This document shows positions 23,829 to 31,290 of a stretch of DNA of 39,362 nt, in pieces (position 1 is the stretch's first letter; the number at the start of each line of letters is the position of its first letter). The notes under the pieces were generated by a model that searched no databases, was not told the DNA's origin, and saw only the letters and a list, made by a program, of their open reading frames with translations. Made by a program: the position numbers and the translations under genes. Source of the stretch: an uncultured Clostridia bacterium (GTDB taxonomy: Bacteria > Bacillota > Clostridia > Christensenellales > Borkfalkiaceae); NCBI GenBank assembly GCA_904374385.1, contig CAJFGA010000013.1, positions 1 through 39,362 on the forward strand, written 5' to 3'.

Positions 23829-24461
23829 TTACCTACCGTTCTTATAATGATCGCAGCACTCCGCAAGCGGACAGTTCGCGCAGTCGGGTTTTTGCGAATG
23901 ACAAACGCGCCTTCCGTGCCATATAAGCCAATGGTGCGCCTCCGACCAATGCTCCTTTGGGATCGCCTCTTTGAGTTGTTCCTCCGTTTTGAGCGGGGTG
24001 TTTGCGTGCGCAAGCCCCAGTCGGTTGCTGACACGGAAAACATGGGTATCCACGGCGATCGCATCCTTATCGAACCAGACGGAAGAAACGACGTTCGCCG
24101 TCTTCTGCCCCACTCCCGCAAGCGATTTGAGATCGTTGAAATTTTCGGGAACGATGCCGCCGAATTTTTCTATAATATCGCGCGAAGCGGACAAAATATG
24201 CGCCGCCTTGCTTTTATACAGCCCGCAGGAATATATGTACTTTTCAAGCTCTTCCTGCGAAAGGGTGAGCATCGCTTCGGGCGTGGCATGCTCTTTAAAG
24301 AGTTCTGCCGTGACCTTATTGACCCGCTCATCCGTACATTGCGCGGACAAAATGACCGCGATGAGCAATTCGTATGCAGTGTTATAACGAAGCGCAGGGC
24401 GCGCGCCCGCATACACTTCGGATAAAATTTTCAGAGTCTGTTCCCTCGCCTGCTTGTCCAT
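23829..24461 (-). CDS. nth: Endonuclease III
   Basis: This 210-aa base-excision repair glycosylase/AP lyase removes oxidised pyrimidines. The helix-hairpin-helix LAGVGQKTA holds the catalytic Lys120, and VDTHV holds Asp138, the same numbers as in E. coli Nth. The C-terminal [4Fe-4S] ligands are Cys187, 194, 197 and 203 in the usual C-x6-C-x2-C-x5-C spacing. The ATG at 24461 lies six bases after a TAAAAT box and has only AGG nearby, so its mRNA is predicted leaderless. It heads the obgE-yhbY-PHP operon. Confidence 0.97.
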   Translation of the reverse strand: MDKQAREQTLKILSEVYAGARPALRYNTAYELLIAVILSAQCTDERVNKVTAELFKEHATPEAMLTLSQEELEKYIYSCGLYKSKAAHILSASRDIIEKFGGIVPENFNDLKSLAGVGQKTANVVSSVWFDKDAIAVDTHVFRVSNRLGLAHANTPLKTEEQLKEAIPKEHWSEAHHWLIWHGRRVCHSQKPDCANCPLAECCDHYKNGR

Positions 24462-24467
24462 GCGCCT

Positions 24468-24496
24468 ATTTTAGCACACTTTCCGCATAAACACAA
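24468..24496 (-). promoter_or_regulatory. Promoter of nth-obgE-yhbY-PHP, predicted leaderless
   Basis: On the minus strand, TTGTGT (24491-24496), a 17-base spacer and TAAAAT (24468-24473) preceded by TGC. The start codon begins at the seventh base after the -10 box. Confidence 0.7.
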
Positions 24497-24504
24497 CGAT
24501 TTTT

Positions 24505-24529
24505 GCCGCGCAACCTGCGCGGCATTTTT
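24505..24529 (+). other. GC hairpin with plus-strand T-run
   Basis: GCCGCGCA (24505-24512) pairs with TGCGCGGC (24516-24523), then ATTTTT to 24529. It would terminate plus-strand transcripts, but the genes on either side are minus-strand. It sits between the DUF3343 stop and the nth promoter. Its purpose is unclear. Confidence 0.45.
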
Positions 24530-24785
24530 AAGCGCGGTACACGAAGGTACGCCCCTGCCCCGTTTCCACGCGGAAAAAGCCGACGAACGCGCCGTATCGG
24601 CCGTCCGCAAGGATGCGTTTTGCCCTGGCAAGATCAAAGGCGCCGATCTTTGCCGAAAGGCCGCAGCCGACATTCGCTTCTTTGGGCGTGGAAACAGCAG
24701 AGGCGGGCACCCCCGCCTGCTTAAGACGCGCGACGCAGTCGAGCGCCTGCGCGCGCGAACGGAACACCGCCAGATATGCCTGCAT
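24528..24785 (-). CDS. DUF3343, putative Se/S carrier-like protein
   Basis: The 85-aa protein fits DUF3343 ('putative Se/S carrier-like'). It has a ferredoxin-like small domain beginning YLAVFRSRAQALDC with a central NVGCGLSAKIGA segment. That segment holds the conserved cysteine motif proposed to carry sulfur or selenium. In many Clostridia such genes sit beside class V aminotransferases, as here, where the csd-like gene starts divergently 102 bp away. AAAGGAG lies nine bases before the ATG at 24785; a longer frame to 24998 would cross the divergent gene. The carrier role is a family-level proposal, not proved. Confidence 0.8.
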   Translation of the reverse strand: MQAYLAVFRSRAQALDCVARLKQAGVPASAVSTPKEANVGCGLSAKIGAFDLARAKRILADGRYGAFVGFFRVETGQGRTFVYRA

Positions 24786-24887
24786 GACAATTTTCTCCTT
24801 TGCAAAATAAAAATTGCGCCCGCGCGATAAATCGCGCCGCCGCCGCATACAATAAATTGACACGAAAAAGATCTTTGGGAGGAAACT

Positions 24888-26039
24888 ATGATCTATTTCG
24901 ACAATGCCGCCACCGGCGGCAGAAAGCCGCCCGCCGTTCTCTCGGCGGCGTGCGAAGCGATCCAGAGCGCGAACGCCAACCCGGGGCGGAGCGGCCACTC
25001 TCTTTCCGTCACGCTCGCTGAAAATTTATTGAACTGCCGCAAGCTTTTGGATGATTTTTTCGGCGGCTACGGGTTTGAGCGGGTCATCTTTACCAAAAAC
25101 TGCACCGAAGCGCTCAACGCCGCCATTTTCGGTTTTGCCCGCATGGGGCGCGCCGGGCCGCCGCATGTACTCACGACCGTAATGGAACACAATTCAGTGC
25201 TGCGCCCCCTGTTCGCCCTCGAACGGGCGGGGAAGATACGCCTGACGCTGCTCCATATAGACGAAAGCGGCACAGTCCCCGTCGAAGCGTTTGCGCGCGC
25301 CGCGCGGGAGGATACCACCGCGGCTGTTTTTACCCTCGCCTCCAATGTGACGGGCGCCGCGATCGATCCTGCCGCCGTCAGAGCGGCTTTGCCCGCGCCC
25401 GTTCTCCTTATGTGCGACGGCGCGCAGGCATGCGGCCATATTCCCATCGACATGCGCGCACAGGGCATAGACGCCCTGTGCGTAGCGGGACACAAGGGAA
25501 TGCACGGCATCGCGGGATCGGGCGCCCTGCTTTTTTCCGATCGATTTGACCCCGCCCCTCTCCTTTACGGCGGTACGGGGAGTGAAAGCGCCAATCCCGA
25601 TATGCCCTCTTTTTACCCCGATCGGCTGGAAGCGGGCACTTTGAACTACCCGGCGGCAATGTCGCTCGCGGAAGGCGCGATCTATCTGACCGCACACGGC
25701 AAAGAGAGCGAAACGCGCATCCTGCACATGACAGAAACATTGTGCAAAGGCCTTGCGCGCATCGATGATATCCGCTTGTTCTCCTCGCCCAATCCTTTCG
25801 GCATCGTCGCCTTCCGATGCAACGGCCTGCAATCGGAATTTTTTGCACAAGAACTTTCCGACCGTTACGGCATCGCCGTGCGCGGCGGGCTGCACTGCGC
25901 GCCGCGCATGCACGCGGCTCTGGGCAGCGCGGACGGCGGACTGGTGCGCGCGAGCCTATCCGAGTTCAATACCCCGAGGGAAGCGGCGCTGTTTTTGCGC
26001 GCAGTGCAAGAGATCGCAGGCGGCGCTACATCTTTTTGA
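24888..26039 (+). CDS. Class V aminotransferase, cysteine desulfurase / selenocysteine lyase-like
   Basis: This 383-aa PLP enzyme has the NifS/Csd layout. The start YFDNAATG is typical. His101 (MEHNS) stacks on PLP, Asp177 and Gln180 contact the ring, and GHKGMHG holds the Schiff-base Lys203. A cysteine in the C-terminal GGLHCAPRMH segment (Cys337) is the expected sulfur acceptor. It would release sulfur from cysteine, or selenium from selenocysteine, for a carrier. The divergent DUF3343 gene is a natural partner. GGAGG lies six bases before the ATG. Its 3' end overlaps the convergent 90-aa gene by 14 bp. Confidence 0.93.
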   Translation: MIYFDNAATGGRKPPAVLSAACEAIQSANANPGRSGHSLSVTLAENLLNCRKLLDDFFGGYGFERVIFTKNCTEALNAAIFGFARMGRAGPPHVLTTVMEHNSVLRPLFALERAGKIRLTLLHIDESGTVPVEAFARAAREDTTAAVFTLASNVTGAAIDPAAVRAALPAPVLLMCDGAQACGHIPIDMRAQGIDALCVAGHKGMHGIAGSGALLFSDRFDPAPLLYGGTGSESANPDMPSFYPDRLEAGTLNYPAAMSLAEGAIYLTAHGKESETRILHMTETLCKGLARIDDIRLFSSPNPFGIVAFRCNGLQSEFFAQELSDRYGIAVRGGLHCAPRMHAALGSADGGLVRASLSEFNTPREAALFLRAVQEIAGGATSF

Positions 26040-26298
26040 GTTTTGCGATGACGAAAGCGAGCTTTTTGCGCTTTGCGCCGTCGAGCATGGGCGAAAGGGC
26101 ATTGTAAAATTGATTGAGCTCTGCGTCGGAAAGCGTTCCCGCCTTGCGGCTCTTTTCCGCCTCGGCATAGATGGCGCGCAGGATGTCCCCTTCTCCCTTG
26201 CCCGCAAAAGCCGCCGTCAGCCGCTGTGCGAGATCGGAAATGTCCCCTTCTCCTTCGGCCTTTTCTTCTTTTTTTTCGTACGAATTGAAATCTTTCAT
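26026..26298 (-). CDS. Small protein of unknown function (90 aa), charged
   Basis: I cannot assign a function. The first about 20 residues are very acidic/basic (EKKEEKAEGEGD). The rest forms an amphipathic helical block (DLAQRLTAAFAGKGEGDILR, then AEAEKSRKAGTLSDAEL), ending in a basic tail (KRKKLAFVIAKLKKM). No membrane segment is seen. GGAGG lies about seven bases before the ATG, and a possible promoter is at 26328-26357. Its stop lies inside the 3' end of the csd-like gene on the other strand. It is divergent from the 120-aa gene at 26377. Confidence 0.75.
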   Translation of the reverse strand: MKDFNSYEKKEEKAEGEGDISDLAQRLTAAFAGKGEGDILRAIYAEAEKSRKAGTLSDAELNQFYNALSPMLDGAKRKKLAFVIAKLKKM

Positions 26299-26327
26299 GG
26301 CAACCTCCGCGAATTTTGACCTATTCT

Positions 26328-26357
26328 ATCATATGCGCTCCGGCGCACCTTTGACAA
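26328..26357 (-). promoter_or_regulatory. Possible promoter of the 90-aa gene
   Basis: On the minus strand, TTGTCA (26352-26357), an 18-base spacer and TATGAT (26328-26333). Confidence 0.5.
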
Positions 26358-26376
26358 AAACAGACGGGAGATCCCT

Positions 26377-26739
26377 ATGGAAATTTTATTGATCCTTGCC
26401 CTCATTTTTGCGGCAGGCGCGGGCCAAAACACCCCGCCGCAGCAGCTCATACATACCATCGCCAAACTTGCGGGCGGCGATACGGAAGAGTTATGGAAGA
26501 GCGATCTTTTTAAAGACGTGCGCATATTGGGCATGACGCCTGCCGAACTCGTTACCGCCGCCAAAGACTTAAACGCGCTCGTTTCCGAGCTTACTCCTTC
26601 GGCCGCGCCCGCCGCGGCGCCCCCTCCGCCCGCCCCTGCGGAGGCGTGCGGCAAAGAGGAGGTAAAGGAAGCGCTTGCACCCATTGCGGGCATCGCAGAC
26701 GAAAATATCGAGCGGATGCTCGGCAAATATTTTTCGTAG
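26377..26739 (+). CDS. Small protein of unknown function (120 aa), hydrophobic N-terminus
   Basis: The first 16 residues (MEILLILALIFAAGAG) are hydrophobic and could anchor it in the membrane, but no positive residue precedes them. A helical region (about 20-73) is followed by an Ala/Pro-rich linker (about 74-90) and a short helical end (KEEVKEALAPIAGI to KYFS). GGGAG lies about six bases before the ATG. It is divergent from the 90-aa gene and ends at the terminator at 26805-26846. Two similar helical modules flank the linker, each with a central acidic-basic alternation. No known family is recognised. Confidence 0.7.
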   Translation: MEILLILALIFAAGAGQNTPPQQLIHTIAKLAGGDTEELWKSDLFKDVRILGMTPAELVTAAKDLNALVSELTPSAAPAAAPPPPAPAEACGKEEVKEALAPIAGIADENIERMLGKYFS

Positions 26740-26804
26740 CGCACCGCGCAAAGAACAGCGATCCGTCCCTTTGCGGTGACCGCATCCACAATTTTTTATA
26801 AAGA

Positions 26805-26846
26805 GCGGGAGGGAAACGCCGTCTGCGTTTCCCTCCCGCATTTTTT
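26805..26846. terminator. Strong terminator between 120-aa gene and S41 protease gene
   Basis: A 15-bp perfect stem (26805-26819 with 26825-26839) is followed on the plus strand by six T at 26841-26846. It could also serve the convergent protease gene on the minus strand, though the U-run there is weaker. Confidence 0.9.
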
Positions 26847-26877
26847 ATTTGACCCTTTTCAAAAAATGTATTTGCGC

Positions 26878-28263
26878 TCACTCTGCCCGGATGGACGCCA
26901 AAATTTCCGACAGGGCAGGATCGCCGTAATCGGCATTCGTCGTCGCGTCGATGCGGTGGGCGCCGTCTTCGGAAGTGATGCCCCTGCCCTGGATACAGGT
27001 GGTGCCGTCCGGCCAGTAAATGCGGGCCGTCGTCAGCGTCGCCGCTTCGCCCGTAACGCGGTTGGTATAAGTGGTCTGCATGATGCCTTTCCCATAAGTG
27101 CGCGCAGGCGCATCCGAAGCACCGCCCGCTTTGACGAGGTAGATATCGTCATAATCGATCGTGCCGTAATGGAGCATCGCGCCCATCAGCGCCTCCGACG
27201 CGGACGCCGTATTGCTGTTCGCCATGACGTAGATTTCGCTGTTCGAAAAATAGTCATCGAACAGAGTCCCGTTGATGTTGTAAGAAACGCGGTCGGCGCC
27301 GTCGCCCGCGTACAAAACGGAAAGAAGCCCGTCTCCCGCAATCAAATACTGCGCGATCCCCATCAGTACATAGAGATTGCCGCCGCCGTTGTTGCGCAGG
27401 TCGAGCAAAAGGGTGTCGCAGCCGTCCTCCTTGAACTGTTCGGCGGCGAGACCGAAACTGCCGATCGCCCCGCCGGAGATCATGCCGCCCGTAAACTGCA
27501 CGAGACGGATATACCCTTCTCCCTCTTCCAGCTCTTCCATGCCGTCTCCCACGCGCGTCCATTCCCCGTAATAGGGATCTCCGAATAATTGGGCATAGGT
27601 ATCATTCTTGGTCGCATACAGAACATAGCTTTCGGTATACGTCGAAAATGTGGCGGAAAGAAGGATACAATCCTCCGTATCATTGGCGGCACTGCGGGAA
27701 AGGCGCAGAACATACGAGGTACCCAACGTCAGGCCGGAAATTTCTTCCGACAGCGCAGAGGCGGTGAACGTGTCTTTCAGAGAGTCCTCGCTTTCGCCGA
27801 TGCCCGTAAGATACATGCCCGCTTCGGCGCGCTCCCCAGCCGCCGACTGTGCAAAAAAGACGGGGGAGCCGATCGAAACTTTGTAGATCATATTCGTATT
27901 GCTGAAAAAGGACAGGCCCAACCCGTCATACACGCCTACATTCGAATTCTGCCGCACATCGTATTCATCGGCAGAATAATAAAAAGAATAATCGTCGAGA
28001 ATGTTCTCCACGCCATCGATCGCCGCCTGCCAAAAATCCTCGTCGGAGATATCTTGATAGTAATGGTCGTCGATCTGTTCCTTAAACCAGAGGAGGGAGC
28101 GCAGCCCCTCGTCCATCGTCAGGCGGTAGGTGAAGAAACCGCCCACGAAAAAGAGCGCCGCCGCGAGCACGCCGGCAACGCTGATCGCGGCGATCTTCAA
28201 TCCCTTCGCAGTCTTTTTATTCATCGGTTTTTCTTCATGATACAGAGGTCTGTAATCGCGCAT
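26878..28263 (-). CDS. S41 family (CtpA-like) peptidase, membrane-anchored
   Basis: The 461-aa protein has a short cytoplasmic head, one membrane helix (about 22-46) and an external peptidase. The S41 core is visible: LLLDLRNNGGG, the serine motif TASASE (352-357) and GKGIMQ with Lys392, giving the Ser/Lys dyad. The region between the anchor and core (about 50-260) is longer and less PDZ-like than in typical C-terminal processing peptidases. Glycosylation-like Asn sites are not meaningful here. It would cleave envelope or secreted proteins. AAGGAG lies about seven bases before the ATG at 28263. Confidence 0.85.
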   Translation of the reverse strand: MRDYRPLYHEEKPMNKKTAKGLKIAAISVAGVLAAALFFVGGFFTYRLTMDEGLRSLLWFKEQIDDHYYQDISDEDFWQAAIDGVENILDDYSFYYSADEYDVRQNSNVGVYDGLGLSFFSNTNMIYKVSIGSPVFFAQSAAGERAEAGMYLTGIGESEDSLKDTFTASALSEEISGLTLGTSYVLRLSRSAANDTEDCILLSATFSTYTESYVLYATKNDTYAQLFGDPYYGEWTRVGDGMEELEEGEGYIRLVQFTGGMISGGAIGSFGLAAEQFKEDGCDTLLLDLRNNGGGNLYVLMGIAQYLIAGDGLLSVLYAGDGADRVSYNINGTLFDDYFSNSEIYVMANSNTASASEALMGAMLHYGTIDYDDIYLVKAGGASDAPARTYGKGIMQTTYTNRVTGEAATLTTARIYWPDGTTCIQGRGITSEDGAHRIDATTNADYGDPALSEILASIRAE

Positions 28264-28283
28264 ACAGTGCTCCTTACTGATTG

Positions 28284-28312
28284 ATTTTAAAATTTAAAAG
28301 GAAAGCCCGCAA
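28284..28312 (-). promoter_or_regulatory. Possible promoter of the S41 peptidase gene
   Basis: On the minus strand, TTGCGG (28307-28312), a 17-base spacer and TAAAAT (28284-28289). It overlaps the terminator hairpin at 28290-28322. Confidence 0.45.
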
Positions 28313-28322
28313 CCGTGCGGGC
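28290..28322 (-). terminator. Intrinsic terminator after the cytidine deaminase gene
   Basis: GCCCGCA (28305-28311) pairs with TGCGGGC (28316-28322); on the minus strand it is followed by TTTCCTTTTAAATT (28290-28304). Confidence 0.65.
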
Positions 28323-28332
28323 ATTGCGGCGG

Positions 28333-28719
28333 TCAGCCCTGCCAGGGAAGGGGCAAAAGGTCGGCAAGCCGCACCGTACGTTCCCCCTGCAGTTCGACGA
28401 GAAACGCCGTATTCCTGTTTTCGGGCGAAAGCAGGGATATAAACTCGCGGCAGCTGCCGCAGGGCGTCCAAAGCCGCAGATCTTCCCCCACGCAAACGAC
28501 GCGGCGGATAACCGTTTCTCCGTCCAGCACCATCGCCGCGGCGGCGCTGCGTTCGGCACAGAAGCCGAGCCCGCAGTAAAGATCGAGATTCACGCCGCAA
28601 TAATATTTTCCGTTGGCGCCCTCCAAAACGGCGCTCACCGAACCGCTCGAAAACCCGTCGCTGTGCTGTTTCGGCGCTAAGTTTCTGACGGCAAGATCAT
28701 ACATTTCACGATACGTCAT
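28333..28719 (-). CDS. cdd: Cytidine deaminase (cytidine/blasticidin deaminase family)
   Basis: The 128-aa protein has the zinc-dependent deaminase signature CAE (Cys54, Glu56) and PCGSC (Cys87, Cys90), the tetrameric bacterial cytidine deaminase arrangement. It deaminates cytidine and deoxycytidine to uridine. The length is normal. The GGVNL-like segment before CAE and the loop after PCGSC are also compatible with blasticidin-type deaminases, so the substrate is uncertain. GGAGG lies eight bases before the ATG. It follows the malic enzyme gene by 52 bp. Confidence 0.88.
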   Translation of the reverse strand: MTYREMYDLAVRNLAPKQHSDGFSSGSVSAVLEGANGKYYCGVNLDLYCGLGFCAERSAAAAMVLDGETVIRRVVCVGEDLRLWTPCGSCREFISLLSPENRNTAFLVELQGERTVRLADLLPLPWQG

Positions 28720-28771
28720 ATCACTTTCCTCCCCCTACAGTTTCTCCGAACGGGCGAAAGGTTATACCGCA

Positions 28772-29941
28772 TCAGAGGCGGGCAAGCCCCTCTTTTTTTG
28801 CCTGCTCTGCGACCGCCTTCGCGACGGCAGATGCGACGCGCCTGTCAAAGGGGGACGGAATGATATATTCGCGGGAAAGATCTTCCCCCGCGAGCGCCGC
28901 AAGCGCTTTGGCCGCCGCGACCTTCATCCCCTCGCTGATATCCTTAGCGCGCACGTCGAGCGCGCCGCGGAAAACGCCGGGGAATGCCAGCAAATTATTG
29001 ATCTGGTTGGGAAAATCGCTTCTGCCCGTTCCGACGACGTATGCGCCGCCCGCGATCGCCTCCTCCGGATAAATTTCCGGCTCAGGGTTCGCCATCGCGA
29101 AGATGACCGGTTTTTGCGCCATGCTCTTGACCATCTCTTGCGTGAGCTGTTTGGGCGCCGAAACGCCGATGAACACATCCGCTCCCCGCACAGCATCTGC
29201 AAGCGTGCCCAACTTTTTTTGGCGGTTGGTGACGCGGGCGATCTCCGCCTGCGCGGAAGTGAGCCACGCCTCTCCTTCGGCGACGAGGCCCTGCCTGTCC
29301 GCCATGACGATATGCCGCGCGCCGCTCTCCAAGAGCAATTTGCAGATCGCGATCCCCGCGCTGCCCGCGCCGCAAATGACGATTTGCGCCTCCTCCATGC
29401 GCTTGCCGCACACCTTGAGGGCGTTGAAGAGGGCGGCCGTCACGACGATCGCCGTGCCGTGCTGGTCATCGTGAAACACGGGAATATCCAGCCTTTCTTT
29501 GAGCTTTTTTTCGACGGCGAAGCACTTCGGCGCGCAAATGTCTTCGAGATTAATGCCGCCGAACGTCGGGGCGATCATCTCGACCGCTTTGACGATGTCG
29601 TCCTCGTCCTGCCCGGAAAGTACGATGGGCACCGAATCGATATCGGCAAATTCTTTAAATAGGAGGCTTTTTCCCTCCATGACGGGAAGGCCGGCCAGCC
29701 CCCCGATGTTGCCGAGGCCCAATACCGCGCTGCCGTCGGATACTACCGCGACGGTATTCCATTTGCGGGTATATACATATGCCGCATCGGGATCTTTGGC
29801 GATCTCTTTGCAGGGCGCGGCGACGCCCGGGGTATAGGCGTTAGACAGCGCCTCTTTATCTTCCACTTTGATGAGCGGCTGCACGGCAAGTTTACCGCGC
29901 AGCTTTGCATGCAATGCAAGGGAACTTTCGTAAATATCCAT
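28772..29941 (-). CDS. NAD(P)-dependent malic enzyme, short bacterial type
   Basis: The 389-aa enzyme decarboxylates malate to pyruvate. Catalytic Tyr36 lies in AYTPGVA, Lys91 in EGKSLLFKEFADID, a metal-site Asp in EDICAPK, and HDDQHGTA follows. The dinucleotide site is GAGSAG and the C-terminal TGRSDFPNQINN segment is conserved. It lacks the C-terminal phosphotransacetylase-like domain of the long forms. GGAGGAC lies before the ATG. It follows the PucR/CdaR-type regulator by 15 bp, so that protein probably regulates it. Substrate entry via citrate or malate uptake is not seen here. Confidence 0.94.
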   Translation of the reverse strand: MDIYESSLALHAKLRGKLAVQPLIKVEDKEALSNAYTPGVAAPCKEIAKDPDAAYVYTRKWNTVAVVSDGSAVLGLGNIGGLAGLPVMEGKSLLFKEFADIDSVPIVLSGQDEDDIVKAVEMIAPTFGGINLEDICAPKCFAVEKKLKERLDIPVFHDDQHGTAIVVTAALFNALKVCGKRMEEAQIVICGAGSAGIAICKLLLESGARHIVMADRQGLVAEGEAWLTSAQAEIARVTNRQKKLGTLADAVRGADVFIGVSAPKQLTQEMVKSMAQKPVIFAMANPEPEIYPEEAIAGGAYVVGTGRSDFPNQINNLLAFPGVFRGALDVRAKDISEGMKVAAAKALAALAGEDLSREYIIPSPFDRRVASAVAKAVAEQAKKEGLARL

Positions 29942-29956
29942 GATGTCCTCCGATTT

Positions 29957-30991
29957 TCAAGTCAATTTGTAGAGTATGGTGATGACGCGGAAGGTGACCG
30001 CATCCGAAAAATTGCGCAGGTTCAGCCCCATGACCTTTTCGATCTTATCCAAGCGGTACATCAGAGTATTGCGGTGCATGTACAGGATGCGCGACGTTTC
30101 GCTGACGTTCAGATTGTTTTCGAGAAATTCTTCGGCTGTGTTGACCATGTCCTCGTCTTTCAAAAGCTCCTTCGCATCCCCTTCCAGCAATACGGAAAGG
30201 TATTCGGAAAGCTTGGCTTCGGGCAGATCTTCGAGCATCTTGATGAGCACATATTCCCGATAGGTATGCACCTCTCCCTTCGAATTAAAAATACCGCTCA
30301 TGCGCAGCGCCGTGTTCGCCTGGCGATAGGATGCGGCGATCTCTTCAAAATGACGGACGGTGCCCCCCACGCCGATATGCACTTTGATGCCCACCTCTTC
30401 AAAAAGGGAACGCGCGAGAAAAGTTGCGAAATCCGCCGAAGACTGATACTCGAAATCCTCCCCCATGAATTTGATAAAGGCGCAGTCTTTCCCCGTGACC
30501 ACGACCGCCGTATCCGCATCCCCGCCCGCATACTGCGCGAGAAAAGACGTCAGTTCGCTCGACTTGACGTCGGAAGATATGGCGAGGGCAAAACAGGGCT
30601 GTTCGGGCACAGAATATTTGATGGAGTAGGTCTGTACGTCATCCGCGGAACACTCGCCGAGCAAAATCCGGCGGATAAATTCGGAGCGGGGCAGATTGAG
30701 CGCTTTGCCCGCCGCATTTTCGATCGCATCGGATAGAAAATAGGCATAATTCTTTTCCACCGCGCCTATTCCCTTGAGGGCACAGGTATATTCTGCGCCG
30801 CGGTACATGACCTTGAAAAAGGTCGCGCCCGCGTTTTCGTCCTGCATAACGCCGCTGAAGGGGCGTATCTCAAAGGCAGGGCGCTCTCCCGCCGCAGAAA
30901 AGAGAAACTTGCCCTCCGGCGAAAAGAGGAATACGTCTATCCCCGTTTTTTGATAGACGTTTTGTATGCTTTTTTTTAAATCGGAATACAT
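29957..30991 (-). CDS. PucR/CdaR-type transcriptional regulator
   Basis: The 344-aa protein has a variable N-terminal sensor region (about 1-130), a middle CdaR GGDEF-like part (about 130-260) and a C-terminal PucR helix-turn-helix (about 291-344, around ETSRILYMHRNTLMYRLDKI). Such activators respond to small organic acids or nucleobase metabolites. It lies directly upstream of the malic enzyme gene in one operon, suggesting it senses malate or a related acid. GGAG is about 10 bases before the ATG at 30991. A palindrome at 31018-31029 near the transcription start may be its operator. Confidence 0.88.
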   Translation of the reverse strand: MYSDLKKSIQNVYQKTGIDVFLFSPEGKFLFSAAGERPAFEIRPFSGVMQDENAGATFFKVMYRGAEYTCALKGIGAVEKNYAYFLSDAIENAAGKALNLPRSEFIRRILLGECSADDVQTYSIKYSVPEQPCFALAISSDVKSSELTSFLAQYAGGDADTAVVVTGKDCAFIKFMGEDFEYQSSADFATFLARSLFEEVGIKVHIGVGGTVRHFEEIAASYRQANTALRMSGIFNSKGEVHTYREYVLIKMLEDLPEAKLSEYLSVLLEGDAKELLKDEDMVNTAEEFLENNLNVSETSRILYMHRNTLMYRLDKIEKVMGLNLRNFSDAVTFRVITILYKLT

Positions 30992-31017
30992 TCTTCAGGC
31001 TCCATGGGCGAATATGC

Positions 31018-31029
31018 CCAAACGTTTGG
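31018..31029. promoter_or_regulatory. Palindromic operator candidate CCAAACGTTTGG
   Basis: A perfect 12-nt palindrome lies a few bases downstream of the -10 box (31034-31039), at about the transcription start of the PucR/CdaR gene. A hairpin TGGGC/GCCCA (31005-31020) overlaps it. Confidence 0.45.
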
Positions 31030-31033
31030 CTTC

Positions 31034-31062
31034 ATTATAGCTTAAAACGCAAAAAATATCAA
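31034..31062 (-). promoter_or_regulatory. Promoter of the PucR-malic enzyme operon
   Basis: On the minus strand, TTGATA (31057-31062), a 17-base spacer and TATAAT (31034-31039). Confidence 0.88.
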
Positions 31063-31079
31063 TGATTTTTTCGATATCG

Positions 31080-31109
31080 TGCAAAAATATGCAAATTTTT
31101 GCAAATTTT
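31080..31109. repeat. Three TGCAAA units at 10-bp spacing
   Basis: TGCAAA recurs at 31080, 31090 and 31100, once per helical turn, with A/T tracts between. It lies between the divergent promoters of the PucR operon and the 494-aa membrane gene, and could bend DNA or bind a regulator. Confidence 0.5.
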
Positions 31110-31184
31110 ACACATTCTACCCCTGTTAAGCGCGAAAAAACGAGAGTCACGGCCCGACGCGCTGTGATATTATTTTTTGAATAC

Positions 31185-31213
31185 TTGACACTTTTTTCCT
31201 GATATAGTAAAAT
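31185..31213 (+). promoter_or_regulatory. Promoter of the 494-aa membrane gene
   Basis: TTGACA (31185-31190), a 17-base spacer and TAAAAT (31208-31213). Confidence 0.88.
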
Positions 31214-31290
31214 TATAGACAGAGATACGATCGTTTGCGCGCCAACGCCGTATCGGCGGGCGGCGCGCATCGTCAAAACAGGGGTTTATT

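Noticed and set aside
28613-29662. 349-aa plus-strand open frame
   Set aside because: Antisense to the malic enzyme and cytidine deaminase genes; composition typical of a shadow frame.
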